NCBI GenBank assembly: GCA_041488455.1
Contig: JBGPPG010000003.1
Location: 1-64,000 of the forward strand
Direction of reading: 5' to 3'
DNA length: 64,000 nucleotides
From: DASQPE01 sp041488455
Lineage (GTDB): Bacteria > Gemmatimonadota > Gemmatimonadetes > Gemmatimonadales > GWC2-71-9
Part shown: positions 43,424 to 52,677 of the stretch, one piece after another
Numbering within the stretch: the first letter of the stretch is position 1
Layout of the letters: the number at the start of each line of letters is the position of its first letter
The notes under the pieces: model-generated
Told to the model about the DNA's origin: nothing
The model's input: only the letters and a program-made list of their open reading frames with translations
Database searches by the model: none
Position numbers and translations under genes: made by a program

Positions 43424-44587
43424 TTGACCAACTCCATTCTTACCGACCTGGCAGCCGATGCCGATGCGCTGGCGCACAGCCGCGCTCTGGTCGAGCTGAT
43501 CGCCGCCGACATCGCGAGCTCGGGCGACTGGATCGGTTTCGACCGCTACATGCAGCTGGCACTGTACGCACCTGGGCTCGGCTACTATGCCGGCGGCGCG
43601 ACCAAGTTCGGCGGCGCGGGCGATTTCGTCACCGCCCCCGAACTCTCGCCGCTGTTCAGCCAGACCCTCGCGTGGCAGGTCGCTGAAGTCCTTTCGGTCA
43701 CCGGAGGCGACGTGCTCGAGCTGGGAGCCGGCTCGGGGCGCATGGCGGCGGACATGTTGCAAGCGCTCGACGCAACCGGGTCGCTTCCGCGCCGCTACCT
43801 GATCCTCGAGGTGAGCGGGGAATTGGCTGCACGGCAGAAGCAACGGGTCCGGGCCCTTGCCCCGCGGTTGGCCTCCCGGGTCGCGTGGATCGACCGTACG
43901 CCGTCGGCGTTCCGCGGCGTGGTCGTGTGCAACGAGGTGCTCGATGCGTTGCCTACGCACCTGATCCTATGGGGCGAGAGCGGCATCTGCGAACGCGGCG
44001 TCGGCTGGACCCGCCAGGCGTTCGTGTGGGAAGACCGCCCGTTGACCGACCCCTGGCTCCTCGCCCAGGCCCGGCGCTTGAGCCTGCAGCCGTCGTATGT
44101 GAGCGAGGTGAGCCAAGCCGTGCCAGCGCTGGTACGAACGCTCGCTCGCGTCCTGGAAATCGGTGTCCTGCTGCTCCTCGATTACGGCTTCGGCGAGCGT
44201 GAGTACTACCATCCGCAGCGCGACCACGGGACGCTGATGTGCCACTTCCGCCACCACGCCCATGGCGATCCGTTCTTCGCGCCGGGGCTGCAGGATATCA
44301 CCAGCCACGTCGATTTCACCGCGGTGGCACAGGCGGCTACCCATGCAGGGTTGGGACTGCTCGGCTACACCACGCAAGGGCAGTTCCTGGTGAACCTCGG
44401 CATTACCGACCTGATGGCACGCACGCCTGCCGCGGACGCCGCGACGTACCTGCCGTTGGCCGCTCAGGCACACAAGCTTCTCAGCCCGGCCGAGATGGGC
44501 GAGCTGTTCAAGGTCATCGCGCTGGGGCGCGGGATCGACCGCGCGCTGGACGGCTTCCGCAGCGGGGACCTGAGCCGGCTCCTGTAG
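43424..44587 (+). CDS. SAM-dependent methyltransferase, MidA/NDUFAF7 family
   Basis: A 387-residue class I methyltransferase of the DUF185 type: IGFDRYMQLALYAPGLGYYAGG, FVTAPELSPLFSQ, the SAM loop VLELGAGSGRMA, NEVLDALP, and LLLDYGFGEREYYHP. In mitochondria the relative methylates an arginine of complex I subunit NDUFS2; the bacterial target is not established. TTG at 43424 is the only suitable start; TAGAAT 40-45 bases before it could be a -10 element. Confidence 0.9.
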   Translation: MTNSILTDLAADADALAHSRALVELIAADIASSGDWIGFDRYMQLALYAPGLGYYAGGATKFGGAGDFVTAPELSPLFSQTLAWQVAEVLSVTGGDVLELGAGSGRMAADMLQALDATGSLPRRYLILEVSGELAARQKQRVRALAPRLASRVAWIDRTPSAFRGVVVCNEVLDALPTHLILWGESGICERGVGWTRQAFVWEDRPLTDPWLLAQARRLSLQPSYVSEVSQAVPALVRTLARVLEIGVLLLLDYGFGEREYYHPQRDHGTLMCHFRHHAHGDPFFAPGLQDITSHVDFTAVAQAATHAGLGLLGYTTQGQFLVNLGITDLMARTPAADAATYLPLAAQAHKLLSPAEMGELFKVIALGRGIDRALDGFRSGDLSRLL

Positions 44588-44614
44588 AATGCCGCCTCGG
44601 CTGCTGCCCAGCTC

Positions 44615-45517
44615 ATGACCTCGGCCCTGCGTACACCTGACCAGCGGTTCTCTATGCTGCCGGGATTCGCCTATGACCCGCACTACATCGAGGAGCTGCG
44701 TGGCTTTGAGGGACTGCGCATGCACTATGTCGATGCGGGTAATGGCGATGCGGATACAGTGTTCGTCTGCCTGCACGGCCAGCCGACCTGGGCCTACGTG
44801 TTCCGCCGGATGATCCCGGTGTTTGAGCAGGCGGGGCACCGGGTGATTGCCCCGGACCTGTTCGGCTTCGGCCGCTCGGACAAGCCGGTCGAAGACGCGG
44901 CTTACACCTTCGAGTTCCACCGCAACGCGCTCATGGCTTTATTCGAGGCGCTGGATCTGCGCGACGTCTGCCTCGTGGTGCAAGACTGGGGTGGGCTGCT
45001 GGGCCTGACGCTGCCGATGGCGGTGCCGGAGCGTATCACGCGGCTTTTGATCATGAACACGACGCTGGGCACCGGCGACGAGCCGTTGCCGGAGGGTTTC
45101 GTGGCCTGGCGCGACTGGGCCAATAAGAATCCCGACATGGCGGTGGGCAAGCTGCTCGGACGGGCCTGCCCGCACCTGACGCCGGAGGAATCGGCCGCCT
45201 ACGATGCGCCGTTCCCGGATGTGCGCTACAAGGCCGGCGTGCGGCGCTTTCCAAATCTCGTGCCCGAGCGCCCGGATGCGCCCGGCGCCGCGACATCGCG
45301 CGCGGCGCGCGAGTGGCTGCGGACCGGGTGGACCGGTCACAGCTTCATGGCGATCGGCATGAAGGACCCCGTGCTCGGCCCGCCAGTCATGCGCGCGCTG
45401 CACACCCACATCCGCGGTTGCCCCGCACCGATGGAAGTCTCCGAGGCCGGCCATTTCGTTCAGGAGTGGGGCGAGCGCGTAGCCGCCAACGCTCTCGTTC
45501 ACTTCTCTCTGTATTAG
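44615..45517 (+). CDS. Haloalkane dehalogenase, HLD-I (DhlA-like)
   Basis: A 300-residue alpha/beta hydrolase. The nucleophile Asp and halide-binding Trp are in VVQDWGGLLGL; HGQPTWAYVFRRMIPVF holds the oxyanion residue; the third acid is in GMKDPVLGP and the His in EAGHFVQEWG. This Asp-His-Asp order with D in GMKD is that of subfamily HLD-I (DhlA). It hydrolyses haloalkanes to alcohol and halide; the natural substrate is unknown. There are no halide or glycolate-degradation genes around it, so it may serve another hydrolysis. Confidence 0.9.
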   Translation: MTSALRTPDQRFSMLPGFAYDPHYIEELRGFEGLRMHYVDAGNGDADTVFVCLHGQPTWAYVFRRMIPVFEQAGHRVIAPDLFGFGRSDKPVEDAAYTFEFHRNALMALFEALDLRDVCLVVQDWGGLLGLTLPMAVPERITRLLIMNTTLGTGDEPLPEGFVAWRDWANKNPDMAVGKLLGRACPHLTPEESAAYDAPFPDVRYKAGVRRFPNLVPERPDAPGAATSRAAREWLRTGWTGHSFMAIGMKDPVLGPPVMRALHTHIRGCPAPMEVSEAGHFVQEWGERVAANALVHFSLY

Positions 45518-45537
45518 CCGCCAAGACGCCGAGAGAA

Positions 45538-46887
45538 ATGCACATACACATCCTAGGCGTCTGCGGCACCTTCATGGGCGGTATCGCGGTGATCGCCAAG
45601 CAGGCCGGCCATGAAGTGACCGGCTGCGACGCCAACGTCTACCCGCCGATGAGCACGCAACTCGAGTTGCAGGGCATCCGCTTGATCGAAGGCTGGGACC
45701 CGAAGCAGATCGAGCTCGAGCCCGACCTGTTCGTGATCGGCAACGTGGTGTCGCGCGGCAACCCTCTGGTTGAGGAGATCCTCGACCGCAACCTGGCCTA
45801 TGTCTCCGGCCCGCAGTGGCTCTACGAGCGCGTGCTTCGGGACCACTGGGTGCTGGCGGTGGCTGGAACCCACGGCAAGACCACCACGAGTGCCATGGCT
45901 GCGTGGATCCTGGAAGACGCGGGCCTGAACCCCGGATTCCTGATCGGTGGCGTGCCGGAAAACTTTGGCGTCTCGGCCCGCGTGACCGACTCGCCCTTCT
46001 TCGTCATCGAGGCGGACGAGTACGACACGGCGTTCTTCGACAAGCGTTCGAAGTTCGTTCACTACCGTCCGCGGACCGCCGTGCTGAGCAACCTGGAGTA
46101 CGACCACGCGGACATTTTCCCGGACCTTGCTGCCATCGAAATGCAGTTCCATCATCTGGTGCGCAGCATCCCGCGCAGCGGGCTGATCGTCGCCAACGGG
46201 CGGGAGCCGAGCATAGAGCGGGTGCTCGAGCGCGGTTGCTGGACGCCGGTGGAGCTGCTCGGCGTCGATGACGGCTGGTCCTCTGGTGAGCCAGCCCCAG
46301 ACGGCGGCTTCGAGGTGCGCTTCAGGGGAAGGGCCCAAGGCATCGTACGCTGGGGCCTGCTGGGCGAGCACAACCGCCACAACGCGCTCGCCGCCTTGGC
46401 GGCGGCGCGCCACGCCGGCGTGCCTGTCGCGCAAGGGCTGGCTGCGCTGGCTCGCTTCAAGAATGTGAAGCGCCGCATGGAGGTACGAGGAGTTGTAAAC
46501 GCCGTGACGGTGTACGACGACTTCGCACACCATCCGACCGCGGTCCAGCTCACCATCGCCGGCCTGCGCGCCAAGGTGGGAAAGGCCAGGATACTCGCCG
46601 TGCTGGAGCCGCGTTCCGCCACCATGAGGCTGGGGGTGATGAAGGACAGCCTGGCACCCAGCCTGTCGGACGCGCAGCTGGTGTTCTGCTACACCGGCGG
46701 CATCGGCTGGGACGCGCAGGGTGCGCTCGCGCCACTAGGCGCGAAAGCGGCCTGCTACGACGATCTCGCGCAGCTGGTTCAGGCCATAGCGGCGGCGGTA
46801 CGGCCCGGGGACCACGTACTGGTCATGAGCAACGGCGGATTCGGCGGCATTCACGTCAAACTCCTGCAGGCGCTCGCCGCGGCGTGA
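45538..46887 (+). CDS. mpl: UDP-N-acetylmuramate:L-Ala-gamma-D-Glu-meso-DAP ligase
   Basis: A 449-residue murein-recycling ligase. MHIHILGVCGTFMGG is the Mpl-specific N-terminus; ATP loop AGTHGKTTTSAM, EADEYDTAFFDKRSKFVHY, NLEYDHADIFPD and VYDDFAHHPTAV are diagnostic. It joins recycled tripeptide to UDP-MurNAc in the cytoplasm. The gene starts 20 bases after the dehalogenase. Confidence 0.96.
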   Translation: MHIHILGVCGTFMGGIAVIAKQAGHEVTGCDANVYPPMSTQLELQGIRLIEGWDPKQIELEPDLFVIGNVVSRGNPLVEEILDRNLAYVSGPQWLYERVLRDHWVLAVAGTHGKTTTSAMAAWILEDAGLNPGFLIGGVPENFGVSARVTDSPFFVIEADEYDTAFFDKRSKFVHYRPRTAVLSNLEYDHADIFPDLAAIEMQFHHLVRSIPRSGLIVANGREPSIERVLERGCWTPVELLGVDDGWSSGEPAPDGGFEVRFRGRAQGIVRWGLLGEHNRHNALAALAAARHAGVPVAQGLAALARFKNVKRRMEVRGVVNAVTVYDDFAHHPTAVQLTIAGLRAKVGKARILAVLEPRSATMRLGVMKDSLAPSLSDAQLVFCYTGGIGWDAQGALAPLGAKAACYDDLAQLVQAIAAAVRPGDHVLVMSNGGFGGIHVKLLQALAAA

Positions 46888-46950
46888 GTCGGGCCCAGGC
46901 TTTCCTGACCGGCGCAGACCTAGCAGAGCTTCAGCCCAGGAGGATCAGAC

Positions 46951-48261
46951 ATGCACCGGCGAATCCCATCGCCAGCCCCGAGGACGATCGAGCCGCCGGT
47001 ACAGCACGTGAGAGGCACCTACCTGCGCTGGGGACAGCTGGCCCTCGGCGTGGTCTGCATGATGTCGATCTCGAGCCCGCAGTACGTCTGGGCGCTGTTC
47101 ACCAAACCGATGGCGGCCAAGCTGGGCGTGACTCTGGCACAACTCCAAGTCACCTTCTCGATCCTCATCGTCCTGCAGACTTTTCTCGCCCCCGTGCAAG
47201 GGTTCCTGGTCGAGAGGTTCGGTCCCAAGCGACTGCTCTCGCTCGGGGCCGTACTCACCGGAGCCAGCTGGGTGCTCGCCGCCAGCGCCCATGACATCGC
47301 TTCGCTCTATTTGACTTATGGGCTGCTGGGGGGCATGGGGACCGGGATCATCTATATCGGGGTGATCGGTCTCATGGTGAAGTGGTTCCCCGATAAGCGC
47401 GGTCTCGCGACCGGTCTGGTGGCGGCTGGCTATGGGATGGGTGCGGTTTTCACCACGTTTCCGATCTCGATCGGTATCGCCGCAACCGGCTACCAGCACA
47501 CGCTGGTCATTTACGGCGTCGTGTTCGGCGCTGTGGGGTTGGTTGCGGCGTTGGCGTTGAAAAGCCCGCCGAACGGTTACGGTCCGAGACCCGATCATCC
47601 GCCGGCTTCCGTGCAGGCTCGTGATGTAACGCCGGCCGCGATGCTGAGAACCCCGATCTTCTGGCTCCTGTTCCTGATGATGACCATGATGTCGACCTCA
47701 GGGCTGATGGTGATCTCTCAGATCGGCGCATTCGCCCGCGACTTCGGTGTGGCCGAGGTGGCAGTCTTCGGCTTGGCGGCGCTCCCGCTCGCGCTCACGC
47801 TGGACCGCATCACGAACGGGTTGACGAGGCCGTTCTTCGGTTGGGTGTCGGATCGGATTGGGCGGGAAGACACGATGTTCATCGCGTTCGCGCTCGAAGG
47901 CTGCGCGATGACGGCGTGGCTGCTGACCAGGGACAACGCCGTGCTGTTCGTCCTGCTGTCGGGTGTGGTCTTCTTCGGGTGGGGAGAGATATTCTCGCTC
48001 TTCCCCTCTACGCTCACCGACACGTTCGGCCCGCGCCACGCCACGACGAACTACGGCCTGTTGTACATGGCTCAGGGCGTCGGTTCGATCCTCGGAGGAC
48101 CACTGGCGGCGCTCCTGTATCAGGCCACCGCTACCTGGACGAGCGTGTTTGCCGTCGTAATCGCGATGAATTTCGCCACCGCCTTTCTGGCGCTGGCCGT
48201 GCTCAAAACCGCGCGCAAGCGATACCTCGCGCCTTGCGGGAAGTCGGTTGCCGCATGCTGA
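46951..48261 (+). CDS. MFS transporter, OFA (oxalate/formate antiporter) type
   Basis: A 436-residue, 12-segment major facilitator. RWGQLALGVVCMMSISSPQY, GFLVERFGPKRL, GLLGGMGTGIIYIG and VKWFPDKRGLATGL resemble OxlT/YhjX-type members. The substrate may be a small carboxylate. AGGAGGA lies 4-10 bases before ATG 46951. It overlaps the esterase gene by 7 bases. Confidence 0.9.
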   Translation: MHRRIPSPAPRTIEPPVQHVRGTYLRWGQLALGVVCMMSISSPQYVWALFTKPMAAKLGVTLAQLQVTFSILIVLQTFLAPVQGFLVERFGPKRLLSLGAVLTGASWVLAASAHDIASLYLTYGLLGGMGTGIIYIGVIGLMVKWFPDKRGLATGLVAAGYGMGAVFTTFPISIGIAATGYQHTLVIYGVVFGAVGLVAALALKSPPNGYGPRPDHPPASVQARDVTPAAMLRTPIFWLLFLMMTMMSTSGLMVISQIGAFARDFGVAEVAVFGLAALPLALTLDRITNGLTRPFFGWVSDRIGREDTMFIAFALEGCAMTAWLLTRDNAVLFVLLSGVVFFGWGEIFSLFPSTLTDTFGPRHATTNYGLLYMAQGVGSILGGPLAALLYQATATWTSVFAVVIAMNFATAFLALAVLKTARKRYLAPCGKSVAAC

Positions 48262-48824
48262 TATACGTTCACGGCTTCAACAGCTCGCCCGCATCGCATA
48301 AGGCGCAACTGCTCAAGCACAGGCTGGAGGAGATGGGAAGGGGCGGCGAGTTCTCCTGTCCGGCACTGCCCGATCGCCCCGCACGGGCCATCGGGCTGCT
48401 GGAGGGAGAACTTCGCCGCGCCAGGCCGGAGCAGGTGACGCTGGTGGGCAGCTCGCTGGGCGGCTACTACGCCACCTATCTGGCCGAGCAGTTCGGTGCG
48501 CGCGCGGTGCTCGTCAATCCCGCCGTGAAGCCCTACGAGGGGCTGCGCGCTTATTTGGGTCCACAGCGAAACCTCTATTCGGGCGAGGTCTACGAGCTGA
48601 CTGCGCAGCACCTCGACGAGCTGCGTGCGCTGGAGGTAGACCGGCTCGCCCGCAGCGACCGCTACTACCTGATGGTCACCACCGGCGATGAACTGCTCGA
48701 CTACCGCGTCGCGGTGCGCAAGTACGCGGGCGCCAAACAGCTCGTCGTGCAGGGCAGCGACCACGGCTTCGGCGACTTCGCCGACTACCTGGATAGCGTG
48801 CTGCACTTCGCCGGGATCTGCTAA
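48255..48824 (+). CDS. YqiA-type esterase
   Basis: A 189-residue small alpha/beta hydrolase: LIYVHGFNSSPASHKAQ, the nucleophile elbow GSSLGGYYATYLA, VNPAVKPYE, and the late Asp/His in TTGDELLDYR and GSDHGFGDF. This is the YqiA/UPF0227 family with esterase activity on short acyl esters. In Betaproteobacteria it usually precedes the RNase II gene, as here. Confidence 0.92.
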   Translation: MLIYVHGFNSSPASHKAQLLKHRLEEMGRGGEFSCPALPDRPARAIGLLEGELRRARPEQVTLVGSSLGGYYATYLAEQFGARAVLVNPAVKPYEGLRAYLGPQRNLYSGEVYELTAQHLDELRALEVDRLARSDRYYLMVTTGDELLDYRVAVRKYAGAKQLVVQGSDHGFGDFADYLDSVLHFAGIC

Positions 48825-48872
48825 GCGGGGTAGCTCACGAGCGCGGGCATCAATGGGGCCGCGCCACTTCGC

Positions 48873-48878
48873 TATAAT
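48873..48878 (+). promoter_or_regulatory. -10 element before the RNase II gene
   Basis: A perfect TATAAT in the context GCTATAATGCCGC, common for proteobacterial housekeeping promoters. No good -35 is visible 17 bases upstream. The leader to ATG 48992 would be about 107 bases. Confidence 0.4.
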
Positions 48879-48991
48879 GCCGCGCTCACTTCGGCCGGCA
48901 CTTTTATGCTGCGTTTCACCGCTTTCCAGCCCCCGGGATCTCGAGCTGCGATCTGTCTCGCGCCTCGCTCTAGCGCGCGCGCGCGTTGCGC

Positions 48992-50827
48992 ATGAACGTC
49001 TTTTACGAGGAGGAAGGCAGTTTCAGGATCGGCACCATCCTCGCCGATAACGACACGTCGCTGCAGGTCGAGGCGCCGCACGGCAAACGCAGCAAGGTAA
49101 AAACCTCCAGCGTCCTGTTCCGGTTCAACCAGCCGCTGTCCGGCTTCATGGAGGGCGCGCAGAAAACGGCCGAGGGTATGGACCTGGACTTCCTGTGGGA
49201 GTGCTGCGGGCAGGAGGAATTCTCCTACGACACGCTGGCGCGTGACTACTTCGGACACCCGCCCGACCCGCGGGAATTGGCCGCCGTGCTGCTGCGCCTG
49301 CACGGTGCCCCGATGTACTTCTACAAGAAGGGCAAGGGGCGCTACCGGCCGGCCCCGCCCGAGGCCCTCAAGTCCGCGCTTGCCAGCGTCGAGCGCAAGC
49401 GTCAGCAGGCGCTGCTGCAGGCCCAGTACGTCGAGCAGCTGCAGCGTTTCGCGTTACCCGAGGCGTTCCGACCGCGTCTCGCGGAACTGCTGTACAAGCC
49501 CGACCGCAGCACGGTGGAGGTGAAGGCGCTGGAGGAAGCAGCCGGGCAGCTGAGGCTCTCGACCCTACGGCTGCTGGAGAAGTGCGGCGCGATCGCTTCC
49601 ACCCGAGACTATCACTTCGATCGCTTCCTGTTCGAGCATTTCCCGCGTGGCATCGGCTTCGCCGCTTCCGGCGAGACGGCGCCGCTCATCGAGCTGCCTG
49701 GCGCGGACGTCGCAGCCTTCAGCATCGACGACAGCACCACCACCGAGATCGACGATGCCTTCTCGGTTACACCAGTGCCCGGCGGTGGTTGGCGCGTTGG
49801 CATCCACATCGCCGCGCCAGCGGTGGGGATAGCGCCGGGCTCGCCAGTGGACCAGGAGGCGGCGACGCGGCTTTCCACGGTTTACACACCGGGCGAAAAG
49901 ATCACCATGCTGCCGGACTCGGCCATCGCGCGCTACTCTCTGACCGAGGGCCGCATGTGCCCGGTGCTGACGCTGTATCTGGAGCTCTCCTCGGATCTCG
50001 CCGTGCGCGGCAGCCGCACCGCGCTCGAGCAGGTCCGCATCGCGGCCAACCTGCGGCATGCGGAGCTAGAAGCGCAGTTCAACGAAGAAAGCCTGACCGC
50101 GGTGTTACCCGACTTCCCCTTCGCGCGCGAGCTGAAGTTGCTGTGGGAGCTCGCCACAGTGCTGGAAGCCGGACGCGGACGCCCGGAGCAGGTGAGAGCG
50201 GTCCACATGGACTACAACTTCTACATCGAGAACGAGCGCGTGCGCATCGTCGAGCGCCGGCGCGGCTCGCCGGTGGACAAGCTGGTGTCGGAGTTGATGA
50301 TCCTGGTCAACTCGGAGTGGGGCCGCGCCCTGGCGGAGGCCGGGATAGCCGCCATCTATCGAGTCCAGAGCAACGGCAAAGTGCGCATGTCCACAGTCCC
50401 CTCGGGCCATCACGGCCTGGGCGTGTCCCAGTATATCTGGGCCAGCTCGCCCATCAGACGCTACGTAGACCTCATCAACCAGCGCCAGCTCGTAGCCTGG
50501 CATCGCGGCGAGCCGGCGCCTTATACCGCCGGCAGCGAGCAGATGCTCTCGGCCATACGCGACTTCGAGATCGCCTCCGATATCTATGCGGAGTTCCAGC
50601 ACAGCATGGAGCGCTACTGGTGCCTGCGCTGGCTGATCCAGGAGGGCGTGGTCGCAATCTCTGCCGAGGTGATCCGGGAGAACCTCGTCAAGATCGACCG
50701 TATCCCGCTCATGGCTCGAGTGATGTCGCTGCCGACCCTGGAGCCCGGGGTAAAGGTTGAACTCGAAATCTCCGATATCGATCTGTTGGAGCTGACTTTC
50801 CACGCGGAGTACATCGGTGCCGCCTAG
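48992..50827 (+). CDS. RNase II/R family exoribonuclease
   Basis: A 611-residue RNB-domain exonuclease degrading RNA 3' to 5'. The catalytic acid cluster is SIDDSTTTEIDDAFSV; also HIAAPAVGIAPGSPVDQEA, YTPGEKITMLP, YSLTEGRMCPVLTLY and the end ASSPIRRYVDLINQRQL. The N-terminal part differs from E. coli RNase II, and no clear S1 domain is seen at the C-terminus. ATG 48992 follows an alternating GC tract (about 48972-48985) with no Shine-Dalgarno; TTG 48986 is also in frame. Confidence 0.92.
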   Translation: MNVFYEEEGSFRIGTILADNDTSLQVEAPHGKRSKVKTSSVLFRFNQPLSGFMEGAQKTAEGMDLDFLWECCGQEEFSYDTLARDYFGHPPDPRELAAVLLRLHGAPMYFYKKGKGRYRPAPPEALKSALASVERKRQQALLQAQYVEQLQRFALPEAFRPRLAELLYKPDRSTVEVKALEEAAGQLRLSTLRLLEKCGAIASTRDYHFDRFLFEHFPRGIGFAASGETAPLIELPGADVAAFSIDDSTTTEIDDAFSVTPVPGGGWRVGIHIAAPAVGIAPGSPVDQEAATRLSTVYTPGEKITMLPDSAIARYSLTEGRMCPVLTLYLELSSDLAVRGSRTALEQVRIAANLRHAELEAQFNEESLTAVLPDFPFARELKLLWELATVLEAGRGRPEQVRAVHMDYNFYIENERVRIVERRRGSPVDKLVSELMILVNSEWGRALAEAGIAAIYRVQSNGKVRMSTVPSGHHGLGVSQYIWASSPIRRYVDLINQRQLVAWHRGEPAPYTAGSEQMLSAIRDFEIASDIYAEFQHSMERYWCLRWLIQEGVVAISAEVIRENLVKIDRIPLMARVMSLPTLEPGVKVELEISDIDLLELTFHAEYIGAA

Positions 50828-50850
50828 GGCGAGCCGGCATGCACTGTGCT

Positions 50851-50879
50851 GTGACAGGCTCTGCCATCTCACCTAAAAT
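50851..50879 (+). promoter_or_regulatory. Sigma-70 type promoter before tonB
   Basis: GTGACA (50851-50856) and TAAAAT (50874-50879) are separated by exactly 17 bases. Transcription from here would start near 50886, only about 2 bases before the TTG used for TonB, so either the leader is almost absent or the start lies further on. Confidence 0.45.
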
Positions 50880-50887
50880 AGATAATC

Positions 50888-51838
50888 TTGACTGTTGCCT
50901 CGCCAGCATTGCCGGTTCCTCGCACGGCCGCCAGCCGGGCCGATCGGTCCGACCCGGTCGTCGATCCCCTCTTTCCGCCTTCCAGCAGTGGCCCGCTCAG
51001 CGTCGCGCTGGCCCTGTCCCTGGTCTTCCACTCGGTTCTGCTGCTGATCACGTTCCAGTTTCCTGACGCGTTGAACTCCAAAACCGCCGCGGCACCCATC
51101 GAGGTAGTCCTGGTGAACAGTAAATCGGCGTCGCGTCCGTTGCGCGCCGACGCGTTGGCCCAGGCGCACCTGGACGGGGGCGGCAACACCGAGGCCAACC
51201 GGCGTGCCAAGACCAATCTGCCCGCGCTGCCCGACATGCCCAGCGATGCGCAGTTGTCGTTGGCCTCCAGGCGCGTGCAGCAGCTGGAATTGGAAGCCCG
51301 TCACCTCCTGAGTCGGCTCGAGCCCGGCAGCAATGCCGCCGATCCGAACACACGACCTGTCGAGCAGGTATTACCGAACCATGCACCCAAGCTCGCCGAT
51401 CTGCCCCACGAGCAATTGGCGATCGCGCGGCTGGAGGCGCAGATCGCGCGGGAATGGGAGGCGTACCAGAAGCTGCCCAAGCGCAAGTTCTTGGGCGCGC
51501 GCACCCAGAGCGCGCTGGAAGCCGAGTATCTGGACTCGTGGCGTCAGCGTATCGAGCGCGTCGGAACGGCCAACTTCCCGGGCGAGGCTAAGCGGCGCGG
51601 CGTGTTCGGCATCGTGATGGTGACCGTGGGGATCAGGGCCGACGGGACGGTCGAGCGGGTCGAGATCGATCGCTCCTCCGGCTCGCCCATTCTGGACATC
51701 GCGGTGGAGAAGATCGTTCAGCTCGCCGGCCCGTTCCGGCCGTTCCCGGCCGAACTGCGGAAGGAGGCCGACATCCTCCACATCACCCGAAACTGGGCCT
51801 TTACCCGCAGCGATCTTCTGCTGACCAGCGACAACTAG
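50888..51838 (+). CDS. TonB-like energy transducer
   Basis: A 316-residue protein with one membrane segment (VALALSLVFHSVLLLITFQF, about 38-57), a long central helical/charged region and a C-terminal TonB domain (RRGVFGIVMVTVGIRADGTV, ERVEIDRSSGSPILDIAVEKI). No exbB/exbD follow; this type is found between the RNase gene and aroE in Betaproteobacteria and may serve envelope functions rather than classic uptake. TTG start assumed. Confidence 0.88.
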   Translation: MTVASPALPVPRTAASRADRSDPVVDPLFPPSSSGPLSVALALSLVFHSVLLLITFQFPDALNSKTAAAPIEVVLVNSKSASRPLRADALAQAHLDGGGNTEANRRAKTNLPALPDMPSDAQLSLASRRVQQLELEARHLLSRLEPGSNAADPNTRPVEQVLPNHAPKLADLPHEQLAIARLEAQIAREWEAYQKLPKRKFLGARTQSALEAEYLDSWRQRIERVGTANFPGEAKRRGVFGIVMVTVGIRADGTVERVEIDRSSGSPILDIAVEKIVQLAGPFRPFPAELRKEADILHITRNWAFTRSDLLLTSDN

Positions 51839-51846
51839 CCTGCCCC

Positions 51847-52677
51847 GTGACCGACCGCTACGCCGTCATCGGCAACCCGGTGGCGCACAGCAAGTCACCC
51901 TTCATCCACGCCGAGTTTGCCCGGCAGACCGGCCAGGAGCTGGTCTACGAGCGCATCCTCGCGCCCCTGGACCGGTTTGCCGCGACTGTCGAAGACTTCC
52001 GCGCCGAGGGCGGCCATGGACTCAACGTGACGCTGCCGTTCAAGCTGGAGGCGTTCAGGCTCGCCAACGAGCACGGAGCGCGGGCCCGGGATGCGGAAGC
52101 CGTCAATACGCTGAAGTTCGAGGGCGCCACGATCTACGGCGACAACACCGACGGCATCGGACTGGTGCGCGACATCGAGGCCAATCTGGGCTTTCAGATC
52201 GAGGGGCGTGACGTGCTGGTGATGGGCGCAGGCGGTGCGGCGCAGGGCGCGCTAGCCGTGCTGCTGGACGCGAGACCCGCGCGGCTGGTGATTGCCAATC
52301 GTACGGTGGAGAAAGCCGAGCGGCTCGCGGCGCGCTTGCGCAGCGACCGAGGGGTCAGCGCCGCGATCCTGAGCGCGAGCGGCTACCCCGAGCTGGCCGG
52401 TCGGCAGTTCGAGTTGATCGTCAACTCCACATCGGCCAGCCTGAACGACACCGCGCCCGACCTGCCGGAAGGCGCGTTCGCGCGCGACTGTCTGGCCTAC
52501 GACATGATGTACGGCAAGGGCATGACCCCGTTCCTGGAGATGGCGCTGACCCAGGGCGCCGCACGGCTGGCCGACGGGATCGGCATGCTGGTCGAGCAGG
52601 CGGCCGAATCCTTCCTCATCTGGCGCGGCGTGCGCCCGCAAACTCGTTCCGTCATCGAAGCGCTCAAGGCGCGATGA
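51847..52677 (+). CDS. aroE: Shikimate dehydrogenase
   Basis: A 276-residue NADP-dependent enzyme reducing 3-dehydroshikimate. IGNPVAHSKSPFIHAEF, catalytic Lys in NVTLPFKLEA, Asp in GDNTDGIGL, nucleotide loop GAGGAAQGAL and NRTVEKAERLA are present. GTG start, 8 bases after tonB. The last 4 bases overlap mtgA (ATGA). Confidence 0.97.
   Translation: MTDRYAVIGNPVAHSKSPFIHAEFARQTGQELVYERILAPLDRFAATVEDFRAEGGHGLNVTLPFKLEAFRLANEHGARARDAEAVNTLKFEGATIYGDNTDGIGLVRDIEANLGFQIEGRDVLVMGAGGAAQGALAVLLDARPARLVIANRTVEKAERLAARLRSDRGVSAAILSASGYPELAGRQFELIVNSTSASLNDTAPDLPEGAFARDCLAYDMMYGKGMTPFLEMALTQGAARLADGIGMLVEQAAESFLIWRGVRPQTRSVIEALKAR

Noticed and set aside
48972..48986. Alternating GC tract before the RNase gene as a regulatory element
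   Set aside because: Short and expected in such GC-rich DNA; no further evidence.
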